From Mycobacterium sp. (lineage in GTDB: Bacteria; Actinomycetota; Actinomycetes; Mycobacteriales; Mycobacteriaceae), in assembly GCA_003987775.1 (NCBI GenBank), contig RXJD01000023.1, positions 186,001-250,000 on the forward strand: a DNA stretch of 64,000 bases, written 5' to 3'. Below, piece by piece: positions 1 to 10,170 of this stretch. The position numbers and the translations under genes were made by a program. The notes under the pieces are model-generated. The model worked only from the letters and a program-made list of their open reading frames with translations. It was not told where the DNA came from and did not search any database. Numbering within the stretch: position 1 is the first letter of the stretch; each line of letters begins with the position of its first letter.

Positions 1-436
1 TGTCACCGTCGTCGAAAGTGGCTGTGACGCCGGTCGTGTCCTGCTTGAGGTTGCTCAGCCTCTTGGGCCGAATCACATTGGCGTTCAATTCATTCAGGCG
101 TTCTTCCAGCGCTCGCTCGGTCTCGGCCTGAGAGATCATCAGGCTGTACGGATAACAGGTCGGCAGGTCGCTGAAGTCGACGGGAATCAGTACGCGCGAT
201 CCCTGGCGCATGGTGAATCGCGGCGCCGCCAGTCCGGCCTTGACCAGACGCCGGGAAACATCGAGTTCTTCGAGCAGTTCCAGGCTACGGGCATTGACCA
301 CGGCGGCGCGGGAGGTGTTGGCGCCGGCGGGCAGTGCGTCGACCACCACCGCATCGACCCCGCGGGTGACCAACGAGCCCGCCAAGGTGAGCCCGGTGGG
401 CCCGGCACCCACTACCAGGACATCGGTGTCGTTCAT
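1..436 (-). CDS. FAD-dependent aromatic monooxygenase, N-terminal part (runs off window)
   Basis: The minus-strand frame is open from ATG at 436 to the window edge, giving about 145 residues. It begins with a Rossmann FAD-binding motif of the form VVGAGPTGL, followed by LAGSLVTRGV and an arginine/asparagine segment (SRAAVVNARSLELLEEL) typical of PheA/TfdB-type flavoprotein hydroxylases that use NAD(P)H and O2 to hydroxylate aromatic substrates. A purine-rich ribosome site (GAGGAGGT) lies just upstream of the ATG. It is divergent from the TetR gene at 535, and a palindromic operator lies between them, so it is probably that regulator's target. The substrate is unknown and the C-terminal half is outside the window. 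Confidence 0.85.
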   Translation of the reverse strand, partial: MNDTDVLVVGAGPTGLTLAGSLVTRGVDAVVVDALPAGANTSRAAVVNARSLELLEELDVSRRLVKAGLAAPRFTMRQGSRVLIPVDFSDLPTCYPYSLMISQAETERALEERLNELNANVIRPKRLSNLKQDTTGVTATFDDGD

Positions 437-457
437 GGTGACCTCCTCGTCAGCGAA

Positions 458-534
458 GTCAACAACTGTTGACATGGCTATCATGCGCGCGTCGCGGCAC
501 GTATGTCAACACTTGTTGGCCTACAGTTGTTGAC
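458..534. promoter_or_regulatory. TetR operators in the monooxygenase/tetR divergent promoter
   Basis: GTCAACAACTGTTGAC (458-473) is an inverted repeat with perfect 7-bp arms and a 2-bp centre. A second copy at 505-520 (GTCAACACTTGTTGGC) has one arm mismatch, and a half-site (CAGTTGTTGAC) at 524-534 abuts the tetR ATG. Two and a half copies of one palindrome between divergent genes is the usual layout for an autoregulating TetR repressor. Binding by the adjacent TetR is inferred. Confidence 0.75.
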
Positions 535-1080
535 ATGAGGCGGACGTCGGCGGAAACCAAGGCCGAGATCCTGACCAAGGCGCGCGAACGGTTCGCGACG
601 TCGGGCTTCCAGGCCGCCACGATCCGCGCGATCGCCGCCGACGCCGGCGTTGATCCCGCCATGGTGATGCGGTACTTCGGCAGCAAGGATCAACTGTTCG
701 CGGCGGCGGCCGAATTCGATTTGCAACTACCCGATTTCGCTTCGGCAGATCGCGGCCAACTGGGCCGGTTGCTGGTTGGCCACTTTTTGCGGCGCTGGGA
801 GGGCGGCGACGACGCCCTGGTGATCCTGCTGCGCTGCAGTGCCACCAACGACGAAGCGGCGCAACGGATGCGGGAGATCTTCGGGGTCCAGTTGCAGCCC
901 CTGGTGGCGGGCTGGGCGCCGGCCGGCGAGGCGGCGCGGCGGGCCGGGCTGATCGCCACCCAGATCCTGGGTTTGGCGTTGTGCCGCTTTGTCTTACGGC
1001 TGCCGCCCGTGGTCGACCTGAGCCGGGACGAGGTGATCGAGTGGCTCGGCCCGACGATCCAGCGCTACCTGGACGGCTGA
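535..1080 (+). CDS. TetR/AcrR family transcriptional repressor
   Basis: A 181-residue protein. An N-terminal helix-turn-helix of about 50 residues (AEILTKARERFATSGFQAATIRAIAADAGVDPAMVMRYF, read in parts) matches the TetR DNA-binding domain. The rest is an alpha-helical ligand/dimer domain with the C-terminal shape of the TetR_C_17 type. ATG at 535 is chosen although the frame opens upstream at a TTG (469), because the extension would run through the operators and add unrelated residues. There is no Shine-Dalgarno before 535, so the mRNA may be leaderless. The 3' end overlaps the convergent accD3 gene by 16 bp. Likely controls itself and the divergent FAD monooxygenase; ligand unknown. Confidence 0.9.
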   Translation: MRRTSAETKAEILTKARERFATSGFQAATIRAIAADAGVDPAMVMRYFGSKDQLFAAAAEFDLQLPDFASADRGQLGRLLVGHFLRRWEGGDDALVILLRCSATNDEAAQRMREIFGVQLQPLVAGWAPAGEAARRAGLIATQILGLALCRFVLRLPPVVDLSRDEVIEWLGPTIQRYLDG

Positions 1081-2561
1081 GCCGGGGGCAACCCGATGCT
1101 TCGGTAGCGCCGCAGGCGCGCTGCCAGACGCTGTGGTCCGGGTATCTCGCGCAGCGCGTGGACTTCACCGGCAATGGCCGCGGCCAGCCGGAGAGAGAAG
1201 GCGACCGGCTCGTCGGCGGCGTCGGGATGCTCGGGAACGATAGCGTCGACGATGCCCGATGCCATCAGGTCGGCCGATCGGATGCCTTGTGCTGCAGCAA
1301 GTTCCGCGGCGTGCTCGGTGTCGCGGAAAACGATGGCACTGGCGCCTTCCGGTGGCAGGGGCGCCAACCAACCGTGCAGCGCGGCCAGCACCCGGTCGGC
1401 GGGCACCATCGCCAGTGCCGGCCCGCCGCTGCCCTGGCCCAGCAGTACTGACACGGTCGGTGTGTCCAGCGTGACGAGCTCGGCGAGGCACTGAGCGATC
1501 TGCCCGGCGAGACCCCCCTGCTCGCCTTCGGCGGACAATGCCGGGCCGGCAGTGTCGATCACCAGCACGAGGGGCAGGCGGAGTTCGGCGGCCAACGCCA
1601 TGCCACGCCGGGCCTCGCGCAGTGATCCGGGTCCGACGGTGTTGCCGCCGCCCTCGATGCGCTGCTGGCCGAGGACGACGACGGGTTGGGCCGCGAAGCG
1701 GGCGAGTGCCAGCAAGGTCGTCGCCGCCTCGCCCTGGCCGGTGCCCGAGAGCAGCACTCGATCGGTGGCGCCGTGGCGCAGCAGGAAGCGCGCGTCGGGG
1801 CGGTCGGCGCGACGGGATGCGACCACCGAATCCCAGGCAGGCACATCGGGGATCGGCTCGGGACGCGGACGGGCCGGCGGCGGGCCGGGAACATCCGCGA
1901 GGACGGTCAGCGCACGGTGCAGCGTCGCCCGCAGATCAGCAAGGGCCACGACGCCGTCGATGACGCCGTGACGCTGCAGGTTCTCCGCGGTTTGGACGCC
2001 GCTGGGGAAGGGCTGGCCGTACAGCAATTCGTACACCCGGGGGCCGAGGAATCCGATCAGCGCTCCCGGCTCGGCCACGGTGACGTGGCCCAGCGAGCCC
2101 CAGGACGCGAAGACGCCGCCCGTGGTCGGATTGCGCAGGTAAACCAGGTAGGGCAGATGGGCCTGCCGATGCAGTTTGACGGCCGCGGCGATCTTGACCA
2201 TCTGCAGGAATGCGACCGTCCCCTCCTGCATGCGGGTGCCGCCGGAGCACGGCGAAGCCAGCAGCGGCAACCGCTCAGCCGTCGCGCGCTCCACCGCGGC
2301 GGTGATCCGTTCGGCGGCCGCCACCCCGATCGAGCCGGCGAGGAAGGCGAAGTCGCACACCACCACCGCGACCCGGCGTCCGAACACCCGACCCTCGCCG
2401 GTCGACACCGATTCGTCGCGGCCGCTGGCGGTGCGCGCGCCGGCCAACTCGCGCGCATAACCGTCGGACAAAGGCACTGGTACCGGTTCGATGTCCCAGC
2501 TGACGAAGGATCCCTCGTCAAGCACCGCATCGCGCAACTGATCGGTCGTGATCCGGCTCAC
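1065..2561 (-). CDS. accD3: Acyl-CoA carboxylase carboxyltransferase subunit AccD3-like
   Basis: 498 residues from GTG at 2561. The N-terminal half resembles the beta carboxyltransferase domain, with the CoA/oxyanion segment [19 protein letters not shown] around residue 170. The C-terminal half resembles the AccA-type domain, with [15 protein letters not shown] and [11 protein letters not shown] protein carrying both halves transfers CO2 from carboxybiotin to an acyl-CoA in the cytosol, in complex with a biotin-carrying AccA subunit encoded elsewhere. Length and gene order (divergent from echA6) match M. tuberculosis Rv0904c AccD3, whose partner and substrate remain poorly defined. The start is set by the 28-bp gap to echA6; a longer upstream frame would cover that gene. 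Confidence 0.9.
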   Translation of the reverse strand: MSRITTDQLRDAVLDEGSFVSWDIEPVPVPLSDGYARELAGARTASGRDESVSTGEGRVFGRRVAVVVCDFAFLAGSIGVAAAERITAAVERATAERLPLLASPCSGGTRMQEGTVAFLQMVKIAAAVKLHRQAHLPYLVYLRNPTTGGVFASWGSLGHVTVAEPGALIGFLGPRVYELLYGQPFPSGVQTAENLQRHGVIDGVVALADLRATLHRALTVLADVPGPPPARPRPEPIPDVPAWDSVVASRRADRPDARFLLRHGATDRVLLSGTGQGEAATTLLALARFAAQPVVVLGQQRIEGGGNTVGPGSLREARRGMALAAELRLPLVLVIDTAGPALSAEGEQGGLAGQIAQCLAELVTLDTPTVSVLLGQGSGGPALAMVPADRVLAALHGWLAPLPPEGASAIVFRDTEHAAELAAAQGIRSADLMASGIVDAIVPEHPDAADEPVAFSLRLAAAIAGEVHALREIPGPQRLAARLRRYRSIGLPPAQPSR

Positions 2562-2589
2562 AGGGACGAGGCTATATATCCTGGCCCCC

Positions 2590-3324
2590 ATGATCGGTAT
2601 CACCCAGACCGAAGCCGTGACGACCATTGAGCTGCAGCGGCCCGAGCGACGCAACGCCCTGAACTCCCAGCTCGTCGAGGAGTTGCGAGAGGCTCTCGTG
2701 GCAGCCAGCAGCGACGGCCAGGTGCGGGCTGTCGTACTGACCGGGCAGGGCACGGCGTTCTGCGCCGGCGCCGACCTGTCCGGGGACGCCTTCGCCGCCG
2801 ACTACCCCGACCGACTGGTCGAGTTGCACCGGGTCATGGACGCCGTTCCGGTCCCCATTATCGGCGCCATCAACGGACCCGCCATTGGCGCAGGCCTGCA
2901 ATTGGCCATGCAGTGCGATCTGCGGGTCGTCGCCGAAGATGCCTTCTTCCAGTTCCCGACGTCGAAATACGGCCTGGCTCTGGATAACTGGAGCATCCGT
3001 CGACTGTCGTCGCTGGTTGGTCACGGACGGGCCCGGGCCATGTTGCTGACCGCCGAGAAGCTGACCGCCGATGTGGCGCTGCAGACCGGAATGGCCAACC
3101 GGATCGGCACACTGGCCGATGCGCAGGAGTGGGCCGCGGAGATCTCTGGTCTCGCGCCGCTGGCTATCCAGCACGCGAAACGGGTACTCAACGACGACGG
3201 CTCGATCGAAGAACCGATGCCCGAGCACAAAGATTTGTTCGACAAGGCTTGGGGCAGTCAGGATGTGATCGAGGCGCAGGTCGCTCGGATCGAGAAGCGG
3301 CCGCCGAACTTTCAGGGGGCGTAA
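2590..3324 (+). CDS. echA6: EchA6-like crotonase (acyl-CoA shuttle)
   Basis: 244 residues with the crotonase fold: the oxyanion-hole segment FCAGADLSG near residue 60 and a second [11 protein letters not shown] near residue 98. The region where catalytic glutamates normally sit reads [15 protein letters not shown] instead of the usual FG.PE...G..PG.GG, so hydratase activity is doubtful. This agrees with what is known of M. tuberculosis EchA6 (Rv0905), a non-catalytic acyl-CoA binder that passes fatty acyl-CoAs to FAS-II for mycolate synthesis. It starts at ATG 2590, 28 bp from accD3 on the other strand. The next gene starts 5 bp after its stop, suggesting an operon through ctpE. Confidence 0.93.
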   Translation: MIGITQTEAVTTIELQRPERRNALNSQLVEELREALVAASSDGQVRAVVLTGQGTAFCAGADLSGDAFAADYPDRLVELHRVMDAVPVPIIGAINGPAIGAGLQLAMQCDLRVVAEDAFFQFPTSKYGLALDNWSIRRLSSLVGHGRARAMLLTAEKLTADVALQTGMANRIGTLADAQEWAAEISGLAPLAIQHAKRVLNDDGSIEEPMPEHKDLFDKAWGSQDVIEAQVARIEKRPPNFQGA

Positions 3325-3329
3325 CCGTC

Positions 3330-4448
3330 ATGATGCGCCGGGCGCTGCGACTTGCTGGCGGTACCGTCTCTCTGGCGGCGGGGGGCTGGCTGTTGCGGGC
3401 GCTGCACGGCGCACCGGCAGCGCTGGGCGCCGACCCCGCGGCGATCGCGGCCGTGTCCGAAGGATCGCCGAACTATCGCGAGGGTGTGTTCATCAACCTC
3501 GACCCTTCATCGCTCTATGTGATGAACCGCGAGGAGATGCGGCAGATTGCGTGGGAGTTGATCGGGAATCGCGGCGCCAGCCTGCCCGCGAAACCGATCC
3601 CGCTGGCCTCGCCGTCGATCTACCAGGGCGAGCCCGCCGAGTTGGCGGTGAGCTGGTTCGGGCACTCGACGGCGCTGGTCGAGATCGACGGTTATCGCGT
3701 GCTGACGGATCCGGTGTGGAGTGACCGTTGCTCACCGTCGGACATTGTGGGACCGCAGCGGTTGCATCCGCCGCCGGTGCTGCTGGAGGGGTTGCCGGCG
3801 GTGGACGCGGTGGTGATCAGCCACGACCACTACGACCACCTCGACATCGACACCGTGCGTGCGCTGGCCCGCACGCAACGGGCGCCGTTCTTCGTGCCGC
3901 TGGGGGTGGGAGCGCACCTGCGGGCGTGGGGGATACCCGAGCAGCGGATTGTGGAACTGGACTGGAATCAGAGTGCCCAGGTCGACGAATTGACCATCGT
4001 CTGCATGCCGGCCCGGCACTTTTCCGGGCGGTTCTTCAGCCGCAACAACACCCTGTGGGCTTCATGGGCATTCATCGGCCCGCGCCATCGCACGTACTTC
4101 GGCGGCGACACCGGTTACACCAAGAGCTTCGCTCAGATCGGTGCTGACCACGGACCGTTCGATCTGACCCTGATGCCGATCGGCGCGTACAACACCGCCT
4201 GGCCCGATATCCACATGAACCCCGAGGAGGCGGTCCGGGGACACCTTGATGTCACGGACTCGGGCTCGGGGCTGTTGGTGCCGATTCACTGGGGCACGTT
4301 CCGGCTGGCACCGCACCCGTGGGCGGAGCCGGTCGAGCGGGTGCTCACGGCCGCCGAGCCGGATGGCGTTCAGGTGGCGGTGCCGCTGCCCGGTCAGCGG
4401 ATCGACACGGTCAGCCCGCTGCGATTCAATCCGTGGTGGCGTCTGTAA
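3330..4448 (+). CDS. Metallo-beta-lactamase-fold phospholipase D/lactonase-like hydrolase (Rv0906-like)
   Basis: 372 residues. A hydrophobic, arginine-led N-terminus suggests an export signal or membrane anchor. The metal site SHDHYDHLD near residue 165 is the HxHxDH motif of the metallo-beta-lactamase fold. FGHSTALVEIDGYRVLTDPVW, MPARHFSGR and the C-terminal PIHWGTFRLA are characteristic of the NAPE-PLD/UlaG-like branch. The predicted role is zinc-dependent hydrolysis of a lipid phosphodiester or lactone, probably at the envelope. It matches M. tuberculosis Rv0906 in length and position. The ATG at 3330 follows the echA6 stop by 5 bp, so it is probably cotranscribed. Confidence 0.85.
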   Translation: MMRRALRLAGGTVSLAAGGWLLRALHGAPAALGADPAAIAAVSEGSPNYREGVFINLDPSSLYVMNREEMRQIAWELIGNRGASLPAKPIPLASPSIYQGEPAELAVSWFGHSTALVEIDGYRVLTDPVWSDRCSPSDIVGPQRLHPPPVLLEGLPAVDAVVISHDHYDHLDIDTVRALARTQRAPFFVPLGVGAHLRAWGIPEQRIVELDWNQSAQVDELTIVCMPARHFSGRFFSRNNTLWASWAFIGPRHRTYFGGDTGYTKSFAQIGADHGPFDLTLMPIGAYNTAWPDIHMNPEEAVRGHLDVTDSGSGLLVPIHWGTFRLAPHPWAEPVERVLTAAEPDGVQVAVPLPGQRIDTVSPLRFNPWWRL

Positions 4449-4483
4449 CCGGGCGCGCATCGTCGCCGGGCTAAAGTTCGCGC

Positions 4484-6067
4484 ATGACGAAACGCGCGGC
4501 AGTAGCCGCAGTCGTGCTGATGCTGTCGGGATTGGTCGGCTGTGGTCATGCGCAGCCGGCATCCAGTCCGTCCTCCCCGCCGGCGCAGGTTCCGCCCAAC
4601 GAGTTCTCGGGAGTGCAGATCCCGGCCGGGCGCATCGACGACGCCGTCGGCAAGGTCGACGGCCTGGTGTCCGAGCTGATGAAGGGCTCTGGTATTCCCG
4701 GACTCGCGGTCGCGATCGTCCATGGCGGAAAGGTGATGTACGCCAAAGGTTTCGGCATCAAGGATGTCGGCAAGGCGGACAATCCGGACAACAAGGTCAA
4801 CGCCGACACGGTCTTTCAGCTCGCGTCGGTATCCAAGTCGGTCGGGGCGACGGTAGTGGCACACGAGGTGACCGAAGGGGCGATCACCTGGGACACGCCC
4901 GTGGCCACCAAGCTGCCGGGTTTCACCCTCATCGATCCATACGTCACCGAGCACGTCAGTGTCGCCGACCTCTACTCGCACCGCTCCGGCCTTCCCGATC
5001 ACGCCGGTGACGCGCTCGAAGACCTGGGTTACGACCGACAGCAGGTGCTGGAGCGGTTGAAATACCTGCCCCTGGCCCCCTTCCGGATCAGCTACGCCTA
5101 CACCAACTTCGGCGTGACCGCGGCCGCCGAGGCGGTCGCTGCGGCAGCCGGCAAGTCCTGGGAGGACCTGTCCGACGAGGTGCTGTACCGACCGCTGGGG
5201 ATGACGTCGACCAGCTCGAAATTCGCCGATTTCCTGGCCAGGCCCAACCACGCCGTCAACCACATCAAGGTGGGTGACAAGTGGGAAGCGCGATTTCAGC
5301 GCGACCCGGACCCCCAGACGCCGGCCGGCGGAGTGAGTTCGTCAGTCAACGACATGGCGCGCTGGCTGATGATGGTGATGGCCAACGGCACCTACAACGG
5401 TCAGCGGATCACCTCGCCGGAGGCGCTGCTTCCCGCGATCACCCCGCAGGTCATCTCCACTGCCGCCAGGAAACCGGATGCCAGAGCCGGCACCTACGGT
5501 CATGGTTTCAACACCTCGGTAACCTCGTCCGGCCGCACGATGTACAGCCACTCCGGAGCGTTCGGCCTCGGCGCTGCAACGAATTTCGCGGTGCTGCCGT
5601 CGGAGGACCTCGGCATCATCACCCTGACCAACGCCGCGCCGTACGGGGTACCGGAGGCGCTGAACGCCGAGTTCATGGATCTGGTCCAGTACGGCCAGGT
5701 GCGTGAGGACTGGGCGAATCTGTACCGCCAACAACTGGCACCGATGAACAACCCGGAGGGCGCCCTCGTCGGCAAGCAGCCTCCCGTCAGCCCGGCACCG
5801 GCCCGACCGGTGAGCGACTACGTCGGCGTCTACAACAACGACTTCTGGGGGCCGGCAGCGGTCACCGACCATGACGGACAATTGCAGCTGTCGTTGGGGC
5901 CGAAGAACCAATCCTTTGACTTGACGCATTGGGACGGTGACACTTTCACGTTCCCACTGGCCACCGAGAACGCCTTGCCCGGATCGGTGTCCACGGCAGT
6001 GTTCAACGGCAGTGCGCTGAAAATCGAGTATTTCGACGCGAACGGCATGGGGACCTTTACGCGATGA
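4484..6067 (+). CDS. Class C beta-lactamase-like serine hydrolase lipoprotein (Rv0907-like)
   Basis: 527 residues with an N-terminal lipoprotein signal (hydrophobic stretch ending LVGC, Cys about residue 20) and then a Pro/Ser linker. The penicillin-binding/esterase catalytic motif SxxK is SVSK, with Ser at residue 115. The second motif is YAYTNFG near residue 205 (YxN), and [10 protein letters not shown] is typical of the EstB/class C family. It probably acts in the cell envelope as an esterase or peptidase-like enzyme rather than a true beta-lactamase. A C-terminal extension of about 100 residues resembles the beta-barrel tail of such enzymes. It overlaps ctpE by 4 bp (ATGA), indicating translational coupling. 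M. tuberculosis Rv0907 is the syntenic equivalent. Confidence 0.85.
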   Translation: MTKRAAVAAVVLMLSGLVGCGHAQPASSPSSPPAQVPPNEFSGVQIPAGRIDDAVGKVDGLVSELMKGSGIPGLAVAIVHGGKVMYAKGFGIKDVGKADNPDNKVNADTVFQLASVSKSVGATVVAHEVTEGAITWDTPVATKLPGFTLIDPYVTEHVSVADLYSHRSGLPDHAGDALEDLGYDRQQVLERLKYLPLAPFRISYAYTNFGVTAAAEAVAAAAGKSWEDLSDEVLYRPLGMTSTSSKFADFLARPNHAVNHIKVGDKWEARFQRDPDPQTPAGGVSSSVNDMARWLMMVMANGTYNGQRITSPEALLPAITPQVISTAARKPDARAGTYGHGFNTSVTSSGRTMYSHSGAFGLGAATNFAVLPSEDLGIITLTNAAPYGVPEALNAEFMDLVQYGQVREDWANLYRQQLAPMNNPEGALVGKQPPVSPAPARPVSDYVGVYNNDFWGPAAVTDHDGQLQLSLGPKNQSFDLTHWDGDTFTFPLATENALPGSVSTAVFNGSALKIEYFDANGMGTFTR

Positions 6068-8448
6068 CCGTCGTTGGCCTGACCGATGCCGAGGTAGCGC
6101 AACGGGTTGCCGAAGGCAAAGCCAACGACGTTCCCGAGCGCGCCACCCGCAGCATCGCTCATATCGTCCGGGCCAACGTCTTCACCCGCATCAACGCGAT
6201 CCTCGGCGTGCTATTCGGCATCGTGCTGCTGACGGGCTCGTTGATCAACGGGCTGTTCGGTATGCTCATCGTCGCCAACAGCGTCATCGGCATGGTCCAG
6301 GAAATTCGCGCCAAGCAGACCCTAGACCGGCTGGCGATCGTTGGTCAGGCAAAACCATTGGTGCGCAGACAGTCCGGAACCGTCACCCTGGCCCCGGCGC
6401 AGGTGGTGCTCGACGACATCATCGAACTGGGCCCGGGCGATCAGATCGTGGTCGACGGCGAGGTCGTCGAGGAGCGCAACCTCGAGATCGACGAATCCTT
6501 GCTGACGGGGGAAGCCGATCCGATCGCCAAAGACGTTGGCGACGGGGTGATGTCGGGAAGCTTCGTCGTCGCCGGCAGTGGTGCCTACCGCGCGACGCAG
6601 GTGGGCGGCGATGCCTATGCGGCCAAACTGGCCGCCGAGGCAAGCAAGTTCACTCTGGTCAAATCCGAACTGCGCAATGGCATCAACCGCATCCTGCAGT
6701 TCATCACCTACCTGCTGATCCCGGTGGGCCTGCTGACCATCTACACCCAGCTGTTCACCACGAACGTGGGCTGGCGCGAGTCGGTGCTTGCCATGGTGGG
6801 CGCGCTGGTGCCGATGGTGCCCGAAGGTCTGGTGCTGATGACATCGATCGCGTTCGCCGTCGGGGTGATCCGACTGGGCCGGCGTCAGTGCCTGGTGCAG
6901 GAGTTGCCTGCCATCGAGGGACTGGCCCGAGTCGATGTGGTGTGCGCCGACAAGACGGGAACGCTGACCGAAACCGGTATGCGGGTCTCCGAAGTGCGGG
7001 AGCTCGACTCGGCGGCGGAGCGTGTCGGCGACGTGCTCGCCGCGGTGGCCGCTGCCGACCCCCGCCCGAACGCCAGCATGCTCGCGATATCCCAGGCTTA
7101 TGACACGACTCCCGACTGGACCCCCAGCGCGACAGCGCCTTTCAAGTCGGCGACCAAATGGAGTGGGGTGTCGTTCGGCGATCACGGCAACTGGGTGATC
7201 GGCGCACCCGATGTCCTGCTCGACCCGCAGTCCCCGGCGGCCGAGCAGGCCGAGCGGTTTGGCGCGCAAGGGTTGCGGGTGCTGTTGCTGGGTTCGGCCG
7301 ACCGCCCGGTTGACGCTCCGGATGCCCCGGGTTCTGTGGCCCCGGTGGCGTTGGTGGTGCTGGAGCAGAAGGTGCGTCCTGACGCTCGCGAGACACTGGA
7401 ATACTTTGCCGCTCAGGATGTGTCGGTGAAAGTGATCTCCGGTGACAACGCGGTGTCGGTCGGGGCGGTGGCCGACCAACTCGGCCTGCACAGTCAGGCG
7501 ATGGATGCCCGCCGGCTGCCTTCGGATGCAGCGGAACTGGCCGACGCGCTGGACTCGCACAACACATTCGGCCGGGTCCGGCCGGACCAGAAACGCGCCA
7601 TCGTGCACGCCCTGCAATCGCACGGCCACACCGTGGCGATGACCGGTGACGGCGTCAACGATGTGCTGGCCCTCAAAGACGCCGACATCGGCGTGGCAAT
7701 GGGCGCGGGCAGCCCCGCATCCCGGGCGGTCGCGCAGATCGTGTTGCTGGACAACAGGTTTGCCACGCTGCCGTTCGTCGTGGGTGAAGGCCGCCGGGTG
7801 ATCGGCAACATTGAGCGGGTCGCCAGCCTCTTTTTGACCAAGACGGTCTACTCCGCATTGCTGGCGCTGTTGGTGGGACTCGAGTGTCTGCTGGCCAAGC
7901 CGCTGGGGGCCGAGCCGCTGCTCTATCCGTTCCAGCCGATCCACGTCACCATCGCGGCCTGGTTCACCATCGGAATTCCGTCGTTCATTTTGTCGTTGGC
8001 GCCGAATAATGAGCGCGCTTACCCGGGTTTCGTGCGGCGGGTGCTGACCTCCGCGCTGCCGGCGGGCCTGATTGTCGGCATCGCGACGTTCGCGACCTAC
8101 CTGACCGCGTATCACGGACGGCACGCCACGTCGGTGCAGCAGGACCAGGCGTCCACCGCGGCGCTGATCACCTTGCTGGTGACCGCGGTCTGGGTTCTTG
8201 CGATTGCGGCACGTCCCTACCAGTGGTGGCGGTTGGCGCTGGTGATCGCTTCCGCGCTGGCATACGTGCTTATCTTCAGCCTGCCGTGGACGCAACAAAA
8301 GTTCTTCCTGGACCCGTCGAATCCGTGGATCACATCGACCGCGCTCGGCATCGGTGCGCTCGGGGCCGCGGCGATCGAAACCATGTGGTGGATCCGGGGC
8401 AGGATGCTCGGAGTAAAACCGCAAGTGTGGCGTGTGGCCAGTGGCTGA
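6064..8448 (+). CDS. ctpE: P-type ATPase CtpE, cation (calcium) transporter
   Basis: 794 residues with all the P-type ATPase landmarks: actuator loop LLTGEADP near residue 155, TM4 motif VPEGL near residue 256, phosphorylation site DKTGT with Asp296, KVISGDN, and the hinge [22 protein letters not shown]. About ten membrane segments are visible, including four after the hinge. There is no heavy-metal CPx motif or N-terminal metal-binding domain. M. tuberculosis CtpE (Rv0908) has the same length and neighbours and is reported as a calcium importer needed for surface integrity. The ATG overlaps the preceding stop by 4 bp. Confidence 0.95.
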   Translation: MTVVGLTDAEVAQRVAEGKANDVPERATRSIAHIVRANVFTRINAILGVLFGIVLLTGSLINGLFGMLIVANSVIGMVQEIRAKQTLDRLAIVGQAKPLVRRQSGTVTLAPAQVVLDDIIELGPGDQIVVDGEVVEERNLEIDESLLTGEADPIAKDVGDGVMSGSFVVAGSGAYRATQVGGDAYAAKLAAEASKFTLVKSELRNGINRILQFITYLLIPVGLLTIYTQLFTTNVGWRESVLAMVGALVPMVPEGLVLMTSIAFAVGVIRLGRRQCLVQELPAIEGLARVDVVCADKTGTLTETGMRVSEVRELDSAAERVGDVLAAVAAADPRPNASMLAISQAYDTTPDWTPSATAPFKSATKWSGVSFGDHGNWVIGAPDVLLDPQSPAAEQAERFGAQGLRVLLLGSADRPVDAPDAPGSVAPVALVVLEQKVRPDARETLEYFAAQDVSVKVISGDNAVSVGAVADQLGLHSQAMDARRLPSDAAELADALDSHNTFGRVRPDQKRAIVHALQSHGHTVAMTGDGVNDVLALKDADIGVAMGAGSPASRAVAQIVLLDNRFATLPFVVGEGRRVIGNIERVASLFLTKTVYSALLALLVGLECLLAKPLGAEPLLYPFQPIHVTIAAWFTIGIPSFILSLAPNNERAYPGFVRRVLTSALPAGLIVGIATFATYLTAYHGRHATSVQQDQASTAALITLLVTAVWVLAIAARPYQWWRLALVIASALAYVLIFSLPWTQQKFFLDPSNPWITSTALGIGALGAAAIETMWWIRGRMLGVKPQVWRVASG

Positions 8449-8467
8449 CTGCTGCGCGGACGGGGGT

Positions 8468-9376
8468 GTGAGAGCCTGGAACGAAGCCGTCGATCCTGAA
8501 CCCGTGCAACGGATCTGGCGTGCCCTGGGACTACCCGGCGTCTTCGACGTGCACACCCATTTCATGCCGCGGCGGGTAATGGACAAGGTGTGGGCTTACT
8601 TCGACTCGGCGGGCCCCCTGGTCGGGCGGGCTTGGCCGATCGTGTACCGCGCCGATGAACAACGCCGGGTGCAGGCGCTTCGCGACTTCGGTGTCGTCCG
8701 ATTCAGCTCGCTGGTGTACCCGCACAAGCCGGACATGGCTGCCTGGCTGAATCAATGGGCCCGGTCTTTCGCCGCCGAGACACCCGACTGCCTGCCCACG
8801 GCCACCTTCTTCCCCGAGCCGGACGCGGCGCGCTACGTCGTTGACGCCATCGAAGCCGGCACCCGCGTCTTCAAAGCGCACGTCCAGGTTGGCCAGTACG
8901 ACCCGTCCGACCCGCTGCTCGATCCGGTGTGGGGCGCCATCGCCGACGCCGGGATCCCGGTGGTCCTGCACAGCGGCTCCGGGCCCGTGCCAGGCCGCTA
9001 CACCGGCCCCGGCCCAGTACGCGCGGTGCTGCGCCGGTTCCCGGGGCTGGCGCTGATCATCGCGCACATGGGCATGCCCGAGTACGCCGAGTTCGCCGAC
9101 ATCTGCGCGACCCGCGACAACGTGCGACTCGACACCACGATGGCCTTCACCGCCTTCATCGAGGAGACCATGCCGTTCCCGGCCTCGGAATTGCCGCGCG
9201 TGCGCGACCTGGGAGACAAGATCCTGTTCGGCAGCGACTTTCCCAACATCCCGCACAGTTACGCCGAGGCGCTCACCGCGGTCACCGAGATCGACGGCGT
9301 GGACGACGACTGGCTGCGGAAAGTGCTCCATGACAACGCACATGCACTTTTCGGACCGTCCACCCCGACCAAGTAG
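8468..9376 (+). CDS. Amidohydrolase-2 family metal-dependent hydrolase
   Basis: About 302 residues of TIM-barrel amidohydrolase. FDVHTHFMP gives the first metal-binding Hx[10 protein letters not shown] and VVLHSGSG supply later strand residues, IIAHMG gives another histidine and [12 protein letters not shown] the C-terminal aspartate, as in the ACMSD/gamma-resorcylate decarboxylase superfamily. It likely hydrolyses or decarboxylates a small organic acid in the cytosol. GTG at 8468 is preferred; an in-frame GTG at 8432 would overlap ctpE by 17 bp. It lies between ctpE and the Rv0909-like gene, where I recall no gene in M. tuberculosis, so it is an insertion here or a loss there. Confidence 0.8.
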   Translation: MRAWNEAVDPEPVQRIWRALGLPGVFDVHTHFMPRRVMDKVWAYFDSAGPLVGRAWPIVYRADEQRRVQALRDFGVVRFSSLVYPHKPDMAAWLNQWARSFAAETPDCLPTATFFPEPDAARYVVDAIEAGTRVFKAHVQVGQYDPSDPLLDPVWGAIADAGIPVVLHSGSGPVPGRYTGPGPVRAVLRRFPGLALIIAHMGMPEYAEFADICATRDNVRLDTTMAFTAFIEETMPFPASELPRVRDLGDKILFGSDFPNIPHSYAEALTAVTEIDGVDDDWLRKVLHDNAHALFGPSTPTK

Positions 9377-9440
9377 GGTTTTTTCCAACACCGGGTTCCC
9401 GCGCGACGGTGGGGAACCCCCTGGGGAAGGGACAGCGCAG

Positions 9441-9620
9441 ATGGGACTGCTGGACAAGGCCAAGGACCTGTTGTCGCAGAACGCCGACAAGGTCGAGACG
9501 GCGATCACCAAGGCCGGTGAGTTCGTCGACGACAAGACGCAGGGCAAGTACACCGACACCATTCACAAGGTGCAGGAGGAAGCCAAGAAGATCGTCGACA
9601 ACGGCGGCCAGCAGAGCTAA
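9441..9620 (+). CDS. Rv0909-like antitoxin (small charged CsbD/MT0933-type protein)
   Basis: 59 residues, strongly alternating Lys/Asp/Glu/Ala: [19 protein letters not shown] at the start, then a helix-forming tail. This is the signature of the M. tuberculosis Rv0909 protein, reported as antitoxin to Rv0910. ATG at 9441 has a purine-rich ribosome site (GGGAAGGGACA) upstream; an in-frame start at 9330 would overlap the amidohydrolase. It lies 5 bp before the toxin gene, the normal antitoxin-first order. Confidence 0.85.
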   Translation: MGLLDKAKDLLSQNADKVETAITKAGEFVDDKTQGKYTDTIHKVQEEAKKIVDNGGQQS

Positions 9621-9625
9621 CGAAC

Positions 9626-10099
9626 ATGGCGAAACTTTCCGGATCCATCGACGTACCGCTGCCGCCGGAACAGGCCTGGACACACGCCTCCGACCTGAAC
9701 CGGTACCGGGAGTGGCTGACCATCCACAAGGTCTGGCGCAGCAAATTGCCCGACGTGCTCGAGAAGGGCACTGTCATCGAGTCCTACGTCGAGGTCAAGG
9801 GCATGCCCAACCGCATCAGGTGGACGATCGTGCGTTACAAACCACCGGAGGGCATGACGCTCAACGGTGACGGCGTAGGCGGCGTCAAGGTGAAATTGAT
9901 GGCCAAGGTCGCCCCGAAAGAAGAGGGTTCGGTCGTCAGCTTCGACGTGCATCTCGGGGGGCCGGCGCTGTTCGGACCGATCGGGATGGTGGTCGCGGCC
10001 GCGCTGCGCAGCGATATCCGCGAATCTCTGGAGAACTTCGTCAGGGTGTTCGCGCGCCCCGACCCAGGGACCAACGGGGATCGCGTCCTGCATCGCTGA
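9626..10099 (+). CDS. Rv0910-like toxin, SRPBCC (START/polyketide-cyclase) fold
   Basis: 157 residues. MAKLSGSIDVPLPPEQAWTHASDLNRYREWL is the classic start of an SRPBCC domain (beta strand, then helix with PPEQAW and a W at the pocket edge). The fold normally binds a hydrophobic ligand. M. tuberculosis Rv0910 was reported as the toxic member of a toxin-antitoxin pair with Rv0909. The pair is adjacent here with 5 bp between genes. The C-terminal extension (FARPDPGTNGDRVLHR) is slightly longer than recalled for Rv0910. The molecular target is not known. Confidence 0.85.
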   Translation: MAKLSGSIDVPLPPEQAWTHASDLNRYREWLTIHKVWRSKLPDVLEKGTVIESYVEVKGMPNRIRWTIVRYKPPEGMTLNGDGVGGVKVKLMAKVAPKEEGSVVSFDVHLGGPALFGPIGMVVAAALRSDIRESLENFVRVFARPDPGTNGDRVLHR

Positions 10100-10170
10100 C
10101 AGGCCGGTGCGATGACTTTCCGGCTCGGGTCGGGTCGATATCGAAGTACTCACCGACCAAGGAGGACCTC

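Noticed and set aside
469..534. N-terminal extension of the TetR gene from TTG 469
   Set aside because: It would translate through the operators, and its residues do not resemble TetR proteins.
1686..2630. 314-residue plus-strand frame opposite accD3
   Set aside because: It is antisense to clear carboxyltransferase domains and reflects third-position GC bias; no domain is recognisable.
6322..8586. 754-residue minus-strand frame opposite ctpE
   Set aside because: All ctpE motifs are on the plus strand; the antisense frame is His/Arg/Gln rich as expected from reverse GC-rich codons.
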